Source: Flavobacteriales bacterium (GTDB lineage: Bacteria; Bacteroidota; Bacteroidia; Flavobacteriales_D; Sanyastnellaceae). Taken from it: 10,027 bases of DNA. This document shows, one piece after another, positions 1 through 6,284 of the stretch. The notes under the pieces are model-generated. The model saw nothing but the letters and a program-made list of their open reading frames with translations, searched no databases and had not been told where the DNA came from. The first letter of the stretch is position 1, and each line of letters begins with the position of its first letter. Made by a program: the position numbers and the translations under genes. The DNA lies in assembly GCA_947464885.1 (NCBI GenBank), contig CANHYZ010000041.1:1-10027 (forward strand), given 5' to 3'.

Positions 1-9
1 CCCATCATC

Positions 10-885
10 TTGGAGCTAAAACTGCCATTCAGTATGTTGTATAAAGCAGTCGGTGTGAGTCGACAAGCTCATCACAAAGGTCTTCTTAACATCACGATAG
101 AGGATGAGAAGTGGAGCGTACTTCCTGATTTGGTTAAGGGCTATCGCAGTAAATATGATAGTCGTGCCGGCTCTCGTTCGTTGTATTTCAATTTGAATAT
201 CAAGGAGATTTTTGGTGTTGGCATCAATCAGTTTGAGCAGAAGATGGCGGAGCTGAGTCTTACGCTAAGGCCTTTAAGGACCAGGGTTGTAACGACTCAA
301 TCGAGCATCCAAAGTTGGAATTACTCTAACCTCACTCAAGGTTTAGAAGTGATTGGGATTAATCAAGTAGTAGTGGGTGACTTAACCTATGTAATCGTTG
401 ATGTGCATCGCTATTATCTGTTTTGCCTAACGGATGTGTACAGCGCTCGGATAGTAGGCTGGAGTCTGGCTATTGATATGAAAGCCGATAAAGCCATTGA
501 AGCGCTTCGGATGTTTATGAGTGTTCGCGGTAAGCCCTCGCTTAAGAACTGCATCCACCACACCGATGGCGGAGGGCAATATTTTTCCAGGGTTTATTTG
601 AAGTTGCTCAACGACTTAGGTATGCAAATTAGCCGAGCTGAAAATTGCCTGGAAAATGGTCATGCTGAACAAAAGAACGGCTTCATTAAGCATCATTTAT
701 TACCAAATGTGAAGGGAAAGACACTCGCATCGGTTCAACGGCAAGTGGCTAAGTTGATTGACTTTTATAATAGTGATCGAAAACAGGAGAGTCTAGGCTG
801 GCTCAGCCCCAAGGCCTTTGAGGATGGACTAAACGGACGCAACTTGAAACTGCATAATTTTGAGAAAAATGGAAATAGGTTTTAG
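10..885 (+). CDS. IS3-type transposase OrfB, DDE integrase core (5' boundary uncertain)
   Basis: This is the catalytic subunit of an insertion sequence: an RNase H-fold transposase that cuts and joins the element's ends. Seen: a short helix-turn-helix-like N-terminus (YKAVGVSRQAHHK, residues 11-23), then an rve core with candidate catalytic residues D124 (GDLTYV), D186 (HHTDGGGQY) and E220 (ENGHAEQKNG). The C-terminal DFYNSDRKQESLGWLSPKAF block is typical of IS3 OrfB. About 33 residues separate D186 and E220, against the usual 35 in IS3; the missing two fall just before the LEN motif. The TTG at position 10 is the first plausible start, but the frame stays open to the left edge. That fits either an earlier start or an OrfA-OrfB frameshift fusion. 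No stop or frameshift interrupts the domain, so it may be functional. OrfA and the left end lie outside the window. The family is confident; the exact IS group is not. Confidence 0.9.
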   Translation: MELKLPFSMLYKAVGVSRQAHHKGLLNITIEDEKWSVLPDLVKGYRSKYDSRAGSRSLYFNLNIKEIFGVGINQFEQKMAELSLTLRPLRTRVVTTQSSIQSWNYSNLTQGLEVIGINQVVVGDLTYVIVDVHRYYLFCLTDVYSARIVGWSLAIDMKADKAIEALRMFMSVRGKPSLKNCIHHTDGGGQYFSRVYLKLLNDLGMQISRAENCLENGHAEQKNGFIKHHLLPNVKGKTLASVQRQVAKLIDFYNSDRKQESLGWLSPKAFEDGLNGRNLKLHNFEKNGNRF

Positions 886-925
886 GAGGCATAAAACGAC
901 CAAAAAGGGTTTAACCAATAAGAAA

Positions 926-943
926 CCCCAAATCGCTTTGGGG
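926..943 (+). repeat. Short perfect hairpin after the transposase gene
   Basis: CCCCAAA (926-932) and TTTGGGG (937-943) form a perfect 7-bp stem with a TCGC loop, 40 nt after the transposase stop. No T-run follows, so it is weak as an intrinsic terminator. Part of it recurs: cgctttgggg occurs at 934-943 and again at 1082-1091, and aaaccccaaa (923-932) has its reverse complement at 1085-1094. It probably belongs to the structured 3' end of the insertion sequence. Confidence 0.45.
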
Positions 944-985
944 CTCCCACGGCTAATAGCCTTTTCAGTCGACCAATGCTATTCC

Positions 986-1112
986 TTGACAGGTTGCTCC
1001 TCAGCAGAGCCTATCTCCGCTTACATTGGTGAATCGAAACTAAATCCTACCTTAATATTTATAACCAGAACTTTATTCACACGCTTTGGGGTTTAGGTGG
1101 GTAACCTGTCAA
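986..1112. repeat. 10-bp inverted-repeat pair, possible insertion sequence end or small nested element
   Basis: TTGACAGGTT (986-995) and AACCTGTCAA (1103-1112) are perfect inverted repeats. Read as TGACAGGTT...AACCTGTCA they carry the 5'-TG...CA-3' ends typical of IS3-type termini, so 1103-1111 is a candidate right end of the element whose OrfB ends at 885. The same pair also bounds a segment of about 125 bp with no coding content, which could be a small non-autonomous element or a terminal hairpin. The left end of the insertion sequence is outside the window, so this cannot be settled here. Confidence 0.4.
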
Positions 1113-1128
1113 CCAAAATCATGAGGGC

Positions 1129-1170
1129 TCACCTCACCCCTCATCCCTCACCCCTTACCCCTTACCCCTC
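1129..1170 (-). repeat. C-rich tandem tract; minus strand matches a G-quadruplex motif
   Basis: Five C-runs at 1137-1140, 1145-1147, 1151-1154, 1158-1161 and 1165-1168 are separated by loops of 3-4 nt (TCAT, TCA, TTA, TTA). The right half is a tandem 7-mer, CCCCTTA. The minus strand therefore carries five G-tracts of three or more with short loops, which meets the standard G-quadruplex pattern and resembles a telomere repeat. It lies between the possible insertion sequence end and the small gene at 1243. Whether it folds in the cell is unknown. Confidence 0.6.
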
Positions 1171-1242
1171 AAAATATTTTCCCCATTGTAAATCCCTTAC
1201 AATCTGACTTCCATCCTTTGCGTCATCAATCACGTAAAATCG

Positions 1243-1497
1243 ATGCAAGTCATGAACACACTACCTGAAGCAAAAAAGTACGTCGACAGCTTTGCCCGTC
1301 CCGATGGATTTAACAATTACGCCTGGGATGTCACCAAAAAACTGGCGATAGAAGCCTGGGAAAGCTACCTCGACAAGCGCCCCTTCCGCCGTCAAATCAA
1401 TTACATGTGCAAAGAATTCTACGCCATGATTCGCCGCCCGGAAGATGGGGAGTATATCCTGCCACGGAATAGTTTTCGCATGCTGGGCAACTGCTGA
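1243..1497 (+). CDS. Small hypothetical protein (84 aa)
   Basis: I do not recognise this protein. Seen: 84 residues, soluble, mixed charge and probably mostly helical (KLAIEAWESYLDKRPFRRQINYMCKEFYAMIRR), with no signal peptide or membrane segment and two cysteines (one in the middle, one as the last residue). The codons favour C at the third position, as in the chromosomal genes downstream and unlike the AT-richer transposase, which supports real coding. A reverse-strand frame over the same bases reads less like a protein. A second ATG at 1252 (MNTLPEAKK) is an equally plausible start. No clear ribosome binding site or promoter stands out. It stands alone, about 130 bp after the possible insertion sequence end, with structured non-coding DNA after it. 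It could also be a remnant of a longer gene. Confidence 0.5.
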   Translation: MQVMNTLPEAKKYVDSFARPDGFNNYAWDVTKKLAIEAWESYLDKRPFRRQINYMCKEFYAMIRRPEDGEYILPRNSFRMLGNC

Positions 1498-1599
1498 AAG
1501 CAGTTGATGGTTGCAAGGAGAAATCCCCCACAACTTTCGACCTTCAACGCGCAACTTTCAGCACATTCGAACCGAACTACATTACATTTTATACATACA

Positions 1600-1632
1600 A
1601 CGGTTAATGCCAAACTCAAGGATATTAACCGT
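1600..1632 (+). repeat. 9-bp inverted repeat (hairpin 1 of a tandem pair)
   Basis: ACGGTTAAT (1600-1608) and ATTAACCGT (1624-1632) are perfect inverted repeats around a 15-nt loop. The hairpin ends 3 nt before the larger hairpin at 1636-1686, so the two would stack in one transcript. No gene overlaps it. With no T-run it is not a stand-alone terminator. Confidence 0.45.
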
Positions 1633-1635
1633 CAG

Positions 1636-1686
1636 AAACCTCCTGAAGGCCATTTTTCGTGTTGTTTTGGGCTTTTCAGGAGGTTT
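1636..1686 (+). terminator. Possible terminator: 12-bp stem hairpin 2
   Basis: AAACCTCCTGAA (1636-1647) and TTCAGGAGGTTT (1675-1686) are perfect 12-bp inverted repeats with a 27-nt loop. The second arm ends in four Ts (1684-1687) followed by CCC. An A-rich left arm and T-rich right arm fit a bidirectional terminator, which could end transcription from the small gene at 1243-1497 or shield the promoter at 1795. The long loop and short T-run are atypical, and the stem carries AGGAGG, so an RNA-level regulatory role is also possible. Confidence 0.4.
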
Positions 1687-1794
1687 TCCCATTTTCGGAT
1701 TTGTTCATAAATCAAGGTTATTCCGTTAGCAGAAAAGCAAACTTCTGCGTGAGGTCCGATATATCTTGGGCTCCGAAAACTTGTCGGAAAATTA

Positions 1795-1825
1795 TTTGGA
1801 TTCGTCTACAATTTATTTATATTTG
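1795..1825 (+). promoter_or_regulatory. Bacteroidota-type promoter for the SiaB-like gene
   Basis: TTTG at 1795-1798 and TATATTTG at 1818-1825 match the Bacteroidota -33 and -7 elements (TTTG and TAnnTTTG), with a 19-nt spacer inside the usual range. Transcription would start near 1830, leaving a leader of about 20 nt before the ATG at 1850. No Shine-Dalgarno sequence is visible, as is common in this phylum. This is the best promoter match I found in the window. Confidence 0.6.
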
Positions 1826-1830
1826 TAGAC
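1804..1830. promoter_or_regulatory. Palindrome overlapping the promoter, candidate operator
   Basis: GTCTACAA (1804-1811) and TTGTAGAC (1823-1830) form a perfect 8-bp inverted repeat with an 11-bp AT-rich spacer. Half-site centres are 19 bp apart, close to two helical turns. The left half lies between the -33 and -7 elements. The right half overlaps the end of the -7 box and the expected start site. That layout is typical of a site where a dimeric repressor blocks RNA polymerase. The regulator is not identifiable from the window. A 5' hairpin is an alternative. Confidence 0.45.
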
Positions 1831-1849
1831 TGTTTTTGACTATTCCCCG

Positions 1850-2482
1850 ATGAGCATTAATCGTGCTAACCATAATTCAACCTCGCCGCGCAACGGTATG
1901 ACATCGATTACGGGTCAAAAACTCGACGCCCTGAAGGCCATTTACCATGACCTTGTTTCCCGCGTCATCGCTTCCGACAACGCCGGCACGTTGCTGTTCT
2001 CGCACTTTGGTGACTTTGACAACTCCAAGATTGAATCGACGATAAAGCTCATTGAAAGCTCCGTGATGGAATCCGGTGACAAACGTTCCACCATGAAGCG
2101 GGTCTGCGCGATGCTTATCGAACTGCTGCAAAACATTTCTATTCACGGCACACGCGACCGTTTCGGTCACATGAATGCCTACCTGGTTGTTGCCAAATTC
2201 GACGACCACTACACCTTGTTCTCCGGTAACCTCGTCTTCAGCGATGCCGTTAAGCCGCTCACCGAGCGCATGGAAGCACTCGTGAAACTCGATGCCACTG
2301 CCCTTCGCAAGCTTTACATTGAAATTCTTTGCAACGAAGAATACAGTGCTCAAGGCGGTGCAGGATTAGGGCTCGTGACCATTGTTAAGCGCGCTGAAAA
2401 CCATGTCAAGTTCGACATCGAAAAAATCGATGAGCATTTCGGTTTCTTCCGTTTGGAAGTCGATGTTCCCCTGGCGCACTGA
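1850..2482 (+). CDS. SiaB-like protein kinase (DUF6272 / GHKL-type ATPase fold)
   Basis: The protein is a cytoplasmic SiaB-family protein. In Pseudomonas, SiaB is a kinase that phosphorylates SiaC (DUF1987), opposed by the phosphatase SiaA, to control the diguanylate cyclase SiaD. Seen: 210 residues with a GHKL-like N-box, ELLQNISIHG (91-100, with E91 and N95 as likely Mg-ATP residues). A TGN-type strand follows as YTLFSGNLVFSD (121-132), and then a G-box, GGAGLGLVTI (169-178). The SiaB pattern ELLQNIS-HG plus GGAGLGL is clear. The start at 1850 follows the promoter by about 20 nt; M17 (1898) is a possible later start, since the first 16 residues look disordered. No SiaC-type or PP2C gene is adjacent, so it looks like an orphan member. 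The next gene starts 47 nt downstream and may be cotranscribed. Family is confident; substrate is unknown. Confidence 0.8.
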   Translation: MSINRANHNSTSPRNGMTSITGQKLDALKAIYHDLVSRVIASDNAGTLLFSHFGDFDNSKIESTIKLIESSVMESGDKRSTMKRVCAMLIELLQNISIHGTRDRFGHMNAYLVVAKFDDHYTLFSGNLVFSDAVKPLTERMEALVKLDATALRKLYIEILCNEEYSAQGGAGLGLVTIVKRAENHVKFDIEKIDEHFGFFRLEVDVPLAH

Positions 2483-2501
2483 TCCTTCCCTTTCTCTTCC
2501 T

Positions 2502-2509
2502 TAATTTTG
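2502..2509 (+). promoter_or_regulatory. Possible -7 element before the HEAT-cyclophilin gene
   Basis: TAATTTTG matches TAnnTTTG 20 nt before the ATG at 2530, but no TTTG or TTG lies at the expected distance upstream (about 2479-2483). It may be a weak or secondary promoter. The gene could instead be read from the upstream SiaB-like gene. Confidence 0.25.
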
Positions 2510-2529
2510 AGGCACAAAGCCATTAATTC

Positions 2530-4482
2530 ATGACGCGTCTACTATTCTGCGTGCTTTCCATTGCACTCGTTGCAGTGTTCACCGGTTGTCTCGATAAGCC
2601 GACCTCGAATAAATTCCGGAATAAAGACCTCATCCGTCTGGCCGAACTCACCGACCGCCGTCAAACCGACTCGCTGCTGGTCTACCTCAAGAGCAAACAG
2701 CCTTTATTGCGCATCGAGGCAGCCTACGGATTGGCAAGCGTGCGTGATGAGCGTGCGGTAGACTATCTCCACAATGCCCTTAATGACGCCGTGCCTGAGG
2801 TGCGTCAAGCAGCAGCCTATGCGCTGGGACAAATCATGAACCCGACTTCCATCAAAAAACTGGCGTTCAGTCTGCGTTATGAATCCAAACCTGCGGTCTA
2901 TCACGCCATCACCGAAGCACTGGGGAAAATCGCGGGAGCTCAACATAGTGCCGGGCTTACTCCGGAGTTTGTGGAAGACGCTGTGAACGCCCTTCTCAAC
3001 TTCGAAAAATCGGATTCCATCGGGATCAACGGCCTTGCAAAAGCTGCATTCTGGCTGCACCAATCAGGCTGGAATGATCCGCGATTCATGAATCGCATCC
3101 ATGCATACTACGCGTCATCATCACCGATAAACCGCAGAGCTATGGCGTTCGCCACCTCGCGCTACAAAGGAAGCTGGTTTGTGGATACCCTTCAAGCCAA
3201 TCGACTGCTCTCATGGATAACCAATGACAACGATGTCATTGCCAAAGCAGCAGGACTGGCCATAGCTCCCCGTGTCGGCAGTCAAACCGCCAATCAGCTC
3301 GTCATAGCAGAGCTTCAAAACACACAAAACCCAATCGAGGTGCTCGTTTCAGCCTGCAGAGCCGCAGGGAAAATGGACAGCATTTCCTCTGCAATCATTC
3401 AACCGCTATGCTCGCATCCACATAGCTACGTGAAAGAAGAAGCGATGCGCGCGCTGATGCAAAAACCCGTTTCGATAGAGCAGTGTAACGCCATTAGGAT
3501 TGCCCTAAAGAATGAATCGATACCGCTGCAATCGCTCGGGCTACGATTGCTGGCGGCGCAGGGAGATACTTCTCAACTGGCAACTTGGCTTTCAGAAATT
3601 CAACGGGAACCCACTCCTTTTCTGCGTGGGCAGCGCATCAAAGCATTGGGCGCTTTTCCTTCAGCAGCCGATGCATGCTATCAAGGCGCTATCAGCGCGG
3701 TTGATATCCTCGAACAAAACGCCTACACCGAGGCTTTCATTGAAGTGCACAACCTTCCAAACGCTGTTCGGGACAGCGCCTATATCGATCAACTCCTTTC
3801 CATCTTCAACCGAAACGACGTTGGTCTGATGGCCCTGTGCGCCGCTGAAATGCGGAACCTGGAATTAACAGAGGCAGCTAAACAACGAAGCACTTCCGCG
3901 CTTACAGCAGCACTTCCGCAGCTTACACTTCCGCGTGATGTGGAAACGTACAACGAAATCGTGAAGACCATCAACAGTTTAGGAATGGAAAAACGTGAGG
4001 AGGCAATACTTGCCTTCAACCATCCCATTGACTGGGAACTCGTCAAATCCATCGACCGCAGACAAAGGGCAGAAGTCATGACAACCCAAGGCAAGATTGT
4101 CTTCGAATTGCATGTTGAGGACGCCCCCGGTACAGTCGCCGGATTCGTGCAGCTCGCGCGCCAAGGGTTTTATACCGATAAATACATTCATCGCGTCATC
4201 CCCAATTTCGTTGCTCAGGGCGGTTGTCCTCGAGGCGATGGTATGGGAAGCACTGATTATACGCTGCGCTCCGAATTCAGGCTCCACAGTTATGGCACAG
4301 GCACCGTTGGCATGGCCTCGGCAGGCCCGGATACAGAGAGCTGTCAGTGGTTCATTACGCACATACCTACTCCACACCTCGAAGGGCGCTATACCATATT
4401 TGCCCACGTAGTCGAGGGTCTGGAGCTTGTCGACAAGCTCACTATTGGCGATCGCATTCTCAGCGTTAGTATCTTGGATTAA
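2530..4482 (+). CDS. HEAT-repeat lipoprotein with C-terminal cyclophilin-type peptidyl-prolyl isomerase
   Basis: This is a predicted envelope lipoprotein that would speed proline cis-trans isomerisation during folding of exported proteins, with a helical scaffold for client binding. Seen: a signal peptide (1-19) ending in a lipobox, FTGC, with C20 as the lipidated cysteine. HEAT-like helical repeats fill about 35-500, clearest at RIEAAYGLASVRDERAVDYL and VRQAAAYALGQI. A cyclophilin domain occupies about 513-650. Active-site equivalents are R555, F560 and Q563 (HRVIPNFVAQGG) and Q606 and F608 (CQWFITH). The position usually occupied by the drug-contacting Trp appears as H616, and the His near the end of the pocket as Y621; such changes are common in bacterial cyclophilins. 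At 650 residues it is far longer than a single-domain cyclophilin. The same two-part architecture is familiar in Bacteroidota. Attachment to the inner or outer membrane cannot be decided. Confidence 0.88.
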   Translation: MTRLLFCVLSIALVAVFTGCLDKPTSNKFRNKDLIRLAELTDRRQTDSLLVYLKSKQPLLRIEAAYGLASVRDERAVDYLHNALNDAVPEVRQAAAYALGQIMNPTSIKKLAFSLRYESKPAVYHAITEALGKIAGAQHSAGLTPEFVEDAVNALLNFEKSDSIGINGLAKAAFWLHQSGWNDPRFMNRIHAYYASSSPINRRAMAFATSRYKGSWFVDTLQANRLLSWITNDNDVIAKAAGLAIAPRVGSQTANQLVIAELQNTQNPIEVLVSACRAAGKMDSISSAIIQPLCSHPHSYVKEEAMRALMQKPVSIEQCNAIRIALKNESIPLQSLGLRLLAAQGDTSQLATWLSEIQREPTPFLRGQRIKALGAFPSAADACYQGAISAVDILEQNAYTEAFIEVHNLPNAVRDSAYIDQLLSIFNRNDVGLMALCAAEMRNLELTEAAKQRSTSALTAALPQLTLPRDVETYNEIVKTINSLGMEKREEAILAFNHPIDWELVKSIDRRQRAEVMTTQGKIVFELHVEDAPGTVAGFVQLARQGFYTDKYIHRVIPNFVAQGGCPRGDGMGSTDYTLRSEFRLHSYGTGTVGMASAGPDTESCQWFITHIPTPHLEGRYTIFAHVVEGLELVDKLTIGDRILSVSILD

Positions 4483-4637
4483 GGCTGTTAAGCAAAGATT
4501 AACGCAACACAAAGACCTGATTTGTATTATATTCGCTTCGAATTTGATTTTCGCTTATCAGGGGTGTCCCACGAAGGACCATTTCCGTAGCCTGATTGTT
4601 CGGATCATTTCGCGAACATATTTATACTTTTTTTCTA
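4483..4637 (+). other. 155-nt intergenic leader before the DEAD-box helicase gene
   Basis: No gene is visible here. The stretch has several short self-complementary pieces: ATTCG-CTT-CGAAT near 4531-4543, GTCC...GGAC near 4565-4580, and TGTTCG...CGAACA near 4598-4619. The 20 bases before the start are T-rich, with TATACTTT at 4623-4630, a poor match to the -7 element. I could not place a convincing promoter or terminator. A structured leader would fit the cold-responsive regulation known for some DEAD-box helicase genes, but that is inference. Confidence 0.3.
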
Positions 4638-6275
4638 ATGAATTTTGAATCATTGGGTCTCATAGAGCCCATACTAAAAGCCTTGCAAAAAGAAGGCTAC
4701 GAAAAACCAACGCCCATACAGGAGCAAGCCATTCCGATTGTACTCAACGGACGTGATTTGCTGGGCTGTGCGCAAACCGGCACCGGCAAGACCGCTGCCT
4801 TTGCACTACCTGTAATCCAACTCTTACATCAAAAGCCCCAACCGCAAAACGGTAAACGCGTCATTCAAGCGCTGGTGCTGACTCCTACCCGTGAATTGGC
4901 CATTCAAATTGAAGAGAGCTTCAAAGCCTATGGCAATTTCACCAAACTACAAAACCTCGTCATCTTTGGTGGCGTTGGCCAGTTTCCGCAAACACAAGCC
5001 CTCAAGCGCGGCGTTGATGTGCTTATAGCAACACCGGGTCGTTTGCTCGACTTGATGAACCAAGGCTTTGTCGATCTGAAACACCTGGAAATTTTCATTC
5101 TGGACGAAGCCGACCGCATGCTCGACATGGGCTTCATTCACGATGTGAAAAAGGTGATTGCCAAGCTTCCGCAAAAGCGTCAATCGCTTTTCTTCAGTGC
5201 AACGATGCCACCTGAGATTCAGAGGCTGAGCGCTACCATTCTGACCAACCCGATGAAGGTTGAAGTTACACCACCGGCTACTACGGCCGAGAAGATTAAT
5301 CAGTCCATCTACTACCTCGATAAGGCTGAAAAGAAAAACATGCTCATGCATGTACTGAGCGACCACACCATTGAGCGCGCGTTAGTATTTACGCGCACCA
5401 AACACGGCGCTAACAAAGTGGTGAAAGACCTTCATAGCAAAGGCATCACTGCAGAAGCAATTCACGGCAACAAGTCGCAGAATGCACGTCAGCTTGCTCT
5501 GAAAAACTTCAAGAACAAGGAGACGCGTGTGCTTGTAGCTACCGACATTGCCGCACGAGGCATTGATGTTGATGATCTTACCCACGTAATCAATTATGAG
5601 ATTCCGAACGTACCCGAGACTTATGTGCACCGTATCGGTCGCACCGGTCGCGCAGGTGCATCGGGCATTGCTATTTCGTTTTGTGAAGCCGAGGAAGTAT
5701 CCTACATCAAGGACATTCAGAAGCTCACGGGCGTGATGATTCCTCATGGTGAAGACCGCGGACAATTACCCATGCCTTCATTTGACATTACCAAGGGCGT
5801 ACCGGCACCACCGGAACACAGTGGTCGCGGGCAGCGTCAAGGACAACGTCAAGGACAAGGACAACGTCAGGGTCAAGGACAGCGTCAGGGCGCACCCAAA
5901 TCAGGCGGCGACAGAAGACCCGGTAATAACCGAGGTGCAGAAGCACGCGGCACGGACAATCGCAATGGCGAGAACCGCAACAACGACACACGCAACGGCG
6001 ACAATCGTCGCAATGATAATCGCAACAGTGCCGGTCGCAGCGGCGATAATCGCGCTGGCGACAATCGTAGCAGCGACAATCGTAACAACGACAACCGCCG
6101 CAGCAGCGACAATCGCAATAGCAATAGCCGTAGCGGTGACAATCGCAGGAACAATGAACGATCGGGAAATAAACCAAAGGGTGAACAAGCGAATACATCG
6201 ACTGCAGCCGGTCAGGGCGAAAGCGCTCCGAAACAAAAAGGCTGGGGATCGTTTTTTAAGCGATTCCGTTCATAG
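4638..6275 (+). CDS. DEAD-box ATP-dependent RNA helicase, RhlE type, with repetitive RGN-rich tail
   Basis: The enzyme unwinds short RNA duplexes using ATP, typically in ribosome assembly or mRNA turnover. Seen in 545 residues: Q motif PTPIQEQ (24-30), motif I AQTGTGKT (45-52), Ia PTRELA (83-88), GG (111-112), Ib TPGR (132-135), II DEAD (156-159) and III SAT (187-189). Motifs IV (LVFTRTKHGANK), V (ATDIAARGID, 301-310) and VI (HRIGRTGRAG, 331-340) follow, so the core is complete. Residues 398-418 are GQRQ/GQGQ repeats. Residues 430-511 are an Arg/Asn/Asp/Gly stretch with nine DNR units, most in a 5-residue xxDNR pattern. The end (KGWGSFFKRFRS) is basic. Such tails usually bind RNA or promote condensate formation. 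I chose the ATG at 4638 because MNFESLGL is the usual start of this family. A frame extending to 4596 adds 14 residues that look non-coding. Closest named types are RhlE and DeaD; the exact paralogue is unsure. Confidence 0.95.
   Translation: MNFESLGLIEPILKALQKEGYEKPTPIQEQAIPIVLNGRDLLGCAQTGTGKTAAFALPVIQLLHQKPQPQNGKRVIQALVLTPTRELAIQIEESFKAYGNFTKLQNLVIFGGVGQFPQTQALKRGVDVLIATPGRLLDLMNQGFVDLKHLEIFILDEADRMLDMGFIHDVKKVIAKLPQKRQSLFFSATMPPEIQRLSATILTNPMKVEVTPPATTAEKINQSIYYLDKAEKKNMLMHVLSDHTIERALVFTRTKHGANKVVKDLHSKGITAEAIHGNKSQNARQLALKNFKNKETRVLVATDIAARGIDVDDLTHVINYEIPNVPETYVHRIGRTGRAGASGIAISFCEAEEVSYIKDIQKLTGVMIPHGEDRGQLPMPSFDITKGVPAPPEHSGRGQRQGQRQGQGQRQGQGQRQGAPKSGGDRRPGNNRGAEARGTDNRNGENRNNDTRNGDNRRNDNRNSAGRSGDNRAGDNRSSDNRNNDNRRSSDNRNSNSRSGDNRRNNERSGNKPKGEQANTSTAAGQGESAPKQKGWGSFFKRFRS
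5829..5891 (+). repeat. In-frame tandem repeat encoding GQRQ/GQGQ
   Basis: A 12-nt unit close to ggacaacgtcaa recurs with a 6-nt spacer variant, encoding GQRQGQRQGQGQRQGQGQRQ at residues 398-417 of the helicase. Near-identical DNA copies suggest expansion by replication slippage, so the length may vary between strains. Confidence 0.75.
5925..6170 (+). repeat. In-frame 15-nt-period repeat encoding xxDNR units
   Basis: Units built around gacaatcg encode nine DNR triplets across residues 440-503 of the helicase, most spaced five residues apart. The biased composition opens long frames on both strands here; these are by-products and not genes. Confidence 0.7.
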
Positions 6276-6284
6276 AAGTTAAAC

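Noticed and set aside
860..1096. 78-aa frame overlapping the transposase end
   Set aside because: It runs through the hairpin and inverted repeats and gives no recognisable protein; it is probably non-coding.
1243..1497. Toxin or antitoxin identity for the small gene
   Set aside because: No partner gene is adjacent and no toxin or antitoxin motif is visible.
1261..1554. 97-aa reverse-strand frame opposite the small 84-aa gene
   Set aside because: The forward frame has the more protein-like composition and host-like third-position bias. I keep some doubt.
1504..1853. Three overlapping 64-72 aa frames between the small gene and the SiaB-like gene
   Set aside because: They cross the hairpins and promoter, overlap one another, and have no protein-like pattern.
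1877..2353. 158-aa reverse-strand frame under the SiaB-like gene
   Set aside because: The forward frame carries SiaB N-box and G-box motifs and a promoter; the reverse is a shadow.
3979..4512. 177-aa reverse-strand frame under the cyclophilin domain
   Set aside because: The forward frame has clear cyclophilin motifs; the reverse translation shows none.
4596..4637. Upstream start for the helicase (MFGSFREHIYTFFL extension)
   Set aside because: DEAD-box proteins of this type begin MNFESLGL. The extra residues look like translated leader DNA.
5829..6170. Regularly spaced repeats suggesting a CRISPR array
   Set aside because: The units are 12-15 nt, have no unique spacers, and lie inside a coding frame.
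5746..6282. Long open frames on both strands over the helicase tail (up to 178 aa)
   Set aside because: They arise from the repetitive, biased DNA. Their translations are low-complexity strings, while the helicase frame reads continuously from a complete core.
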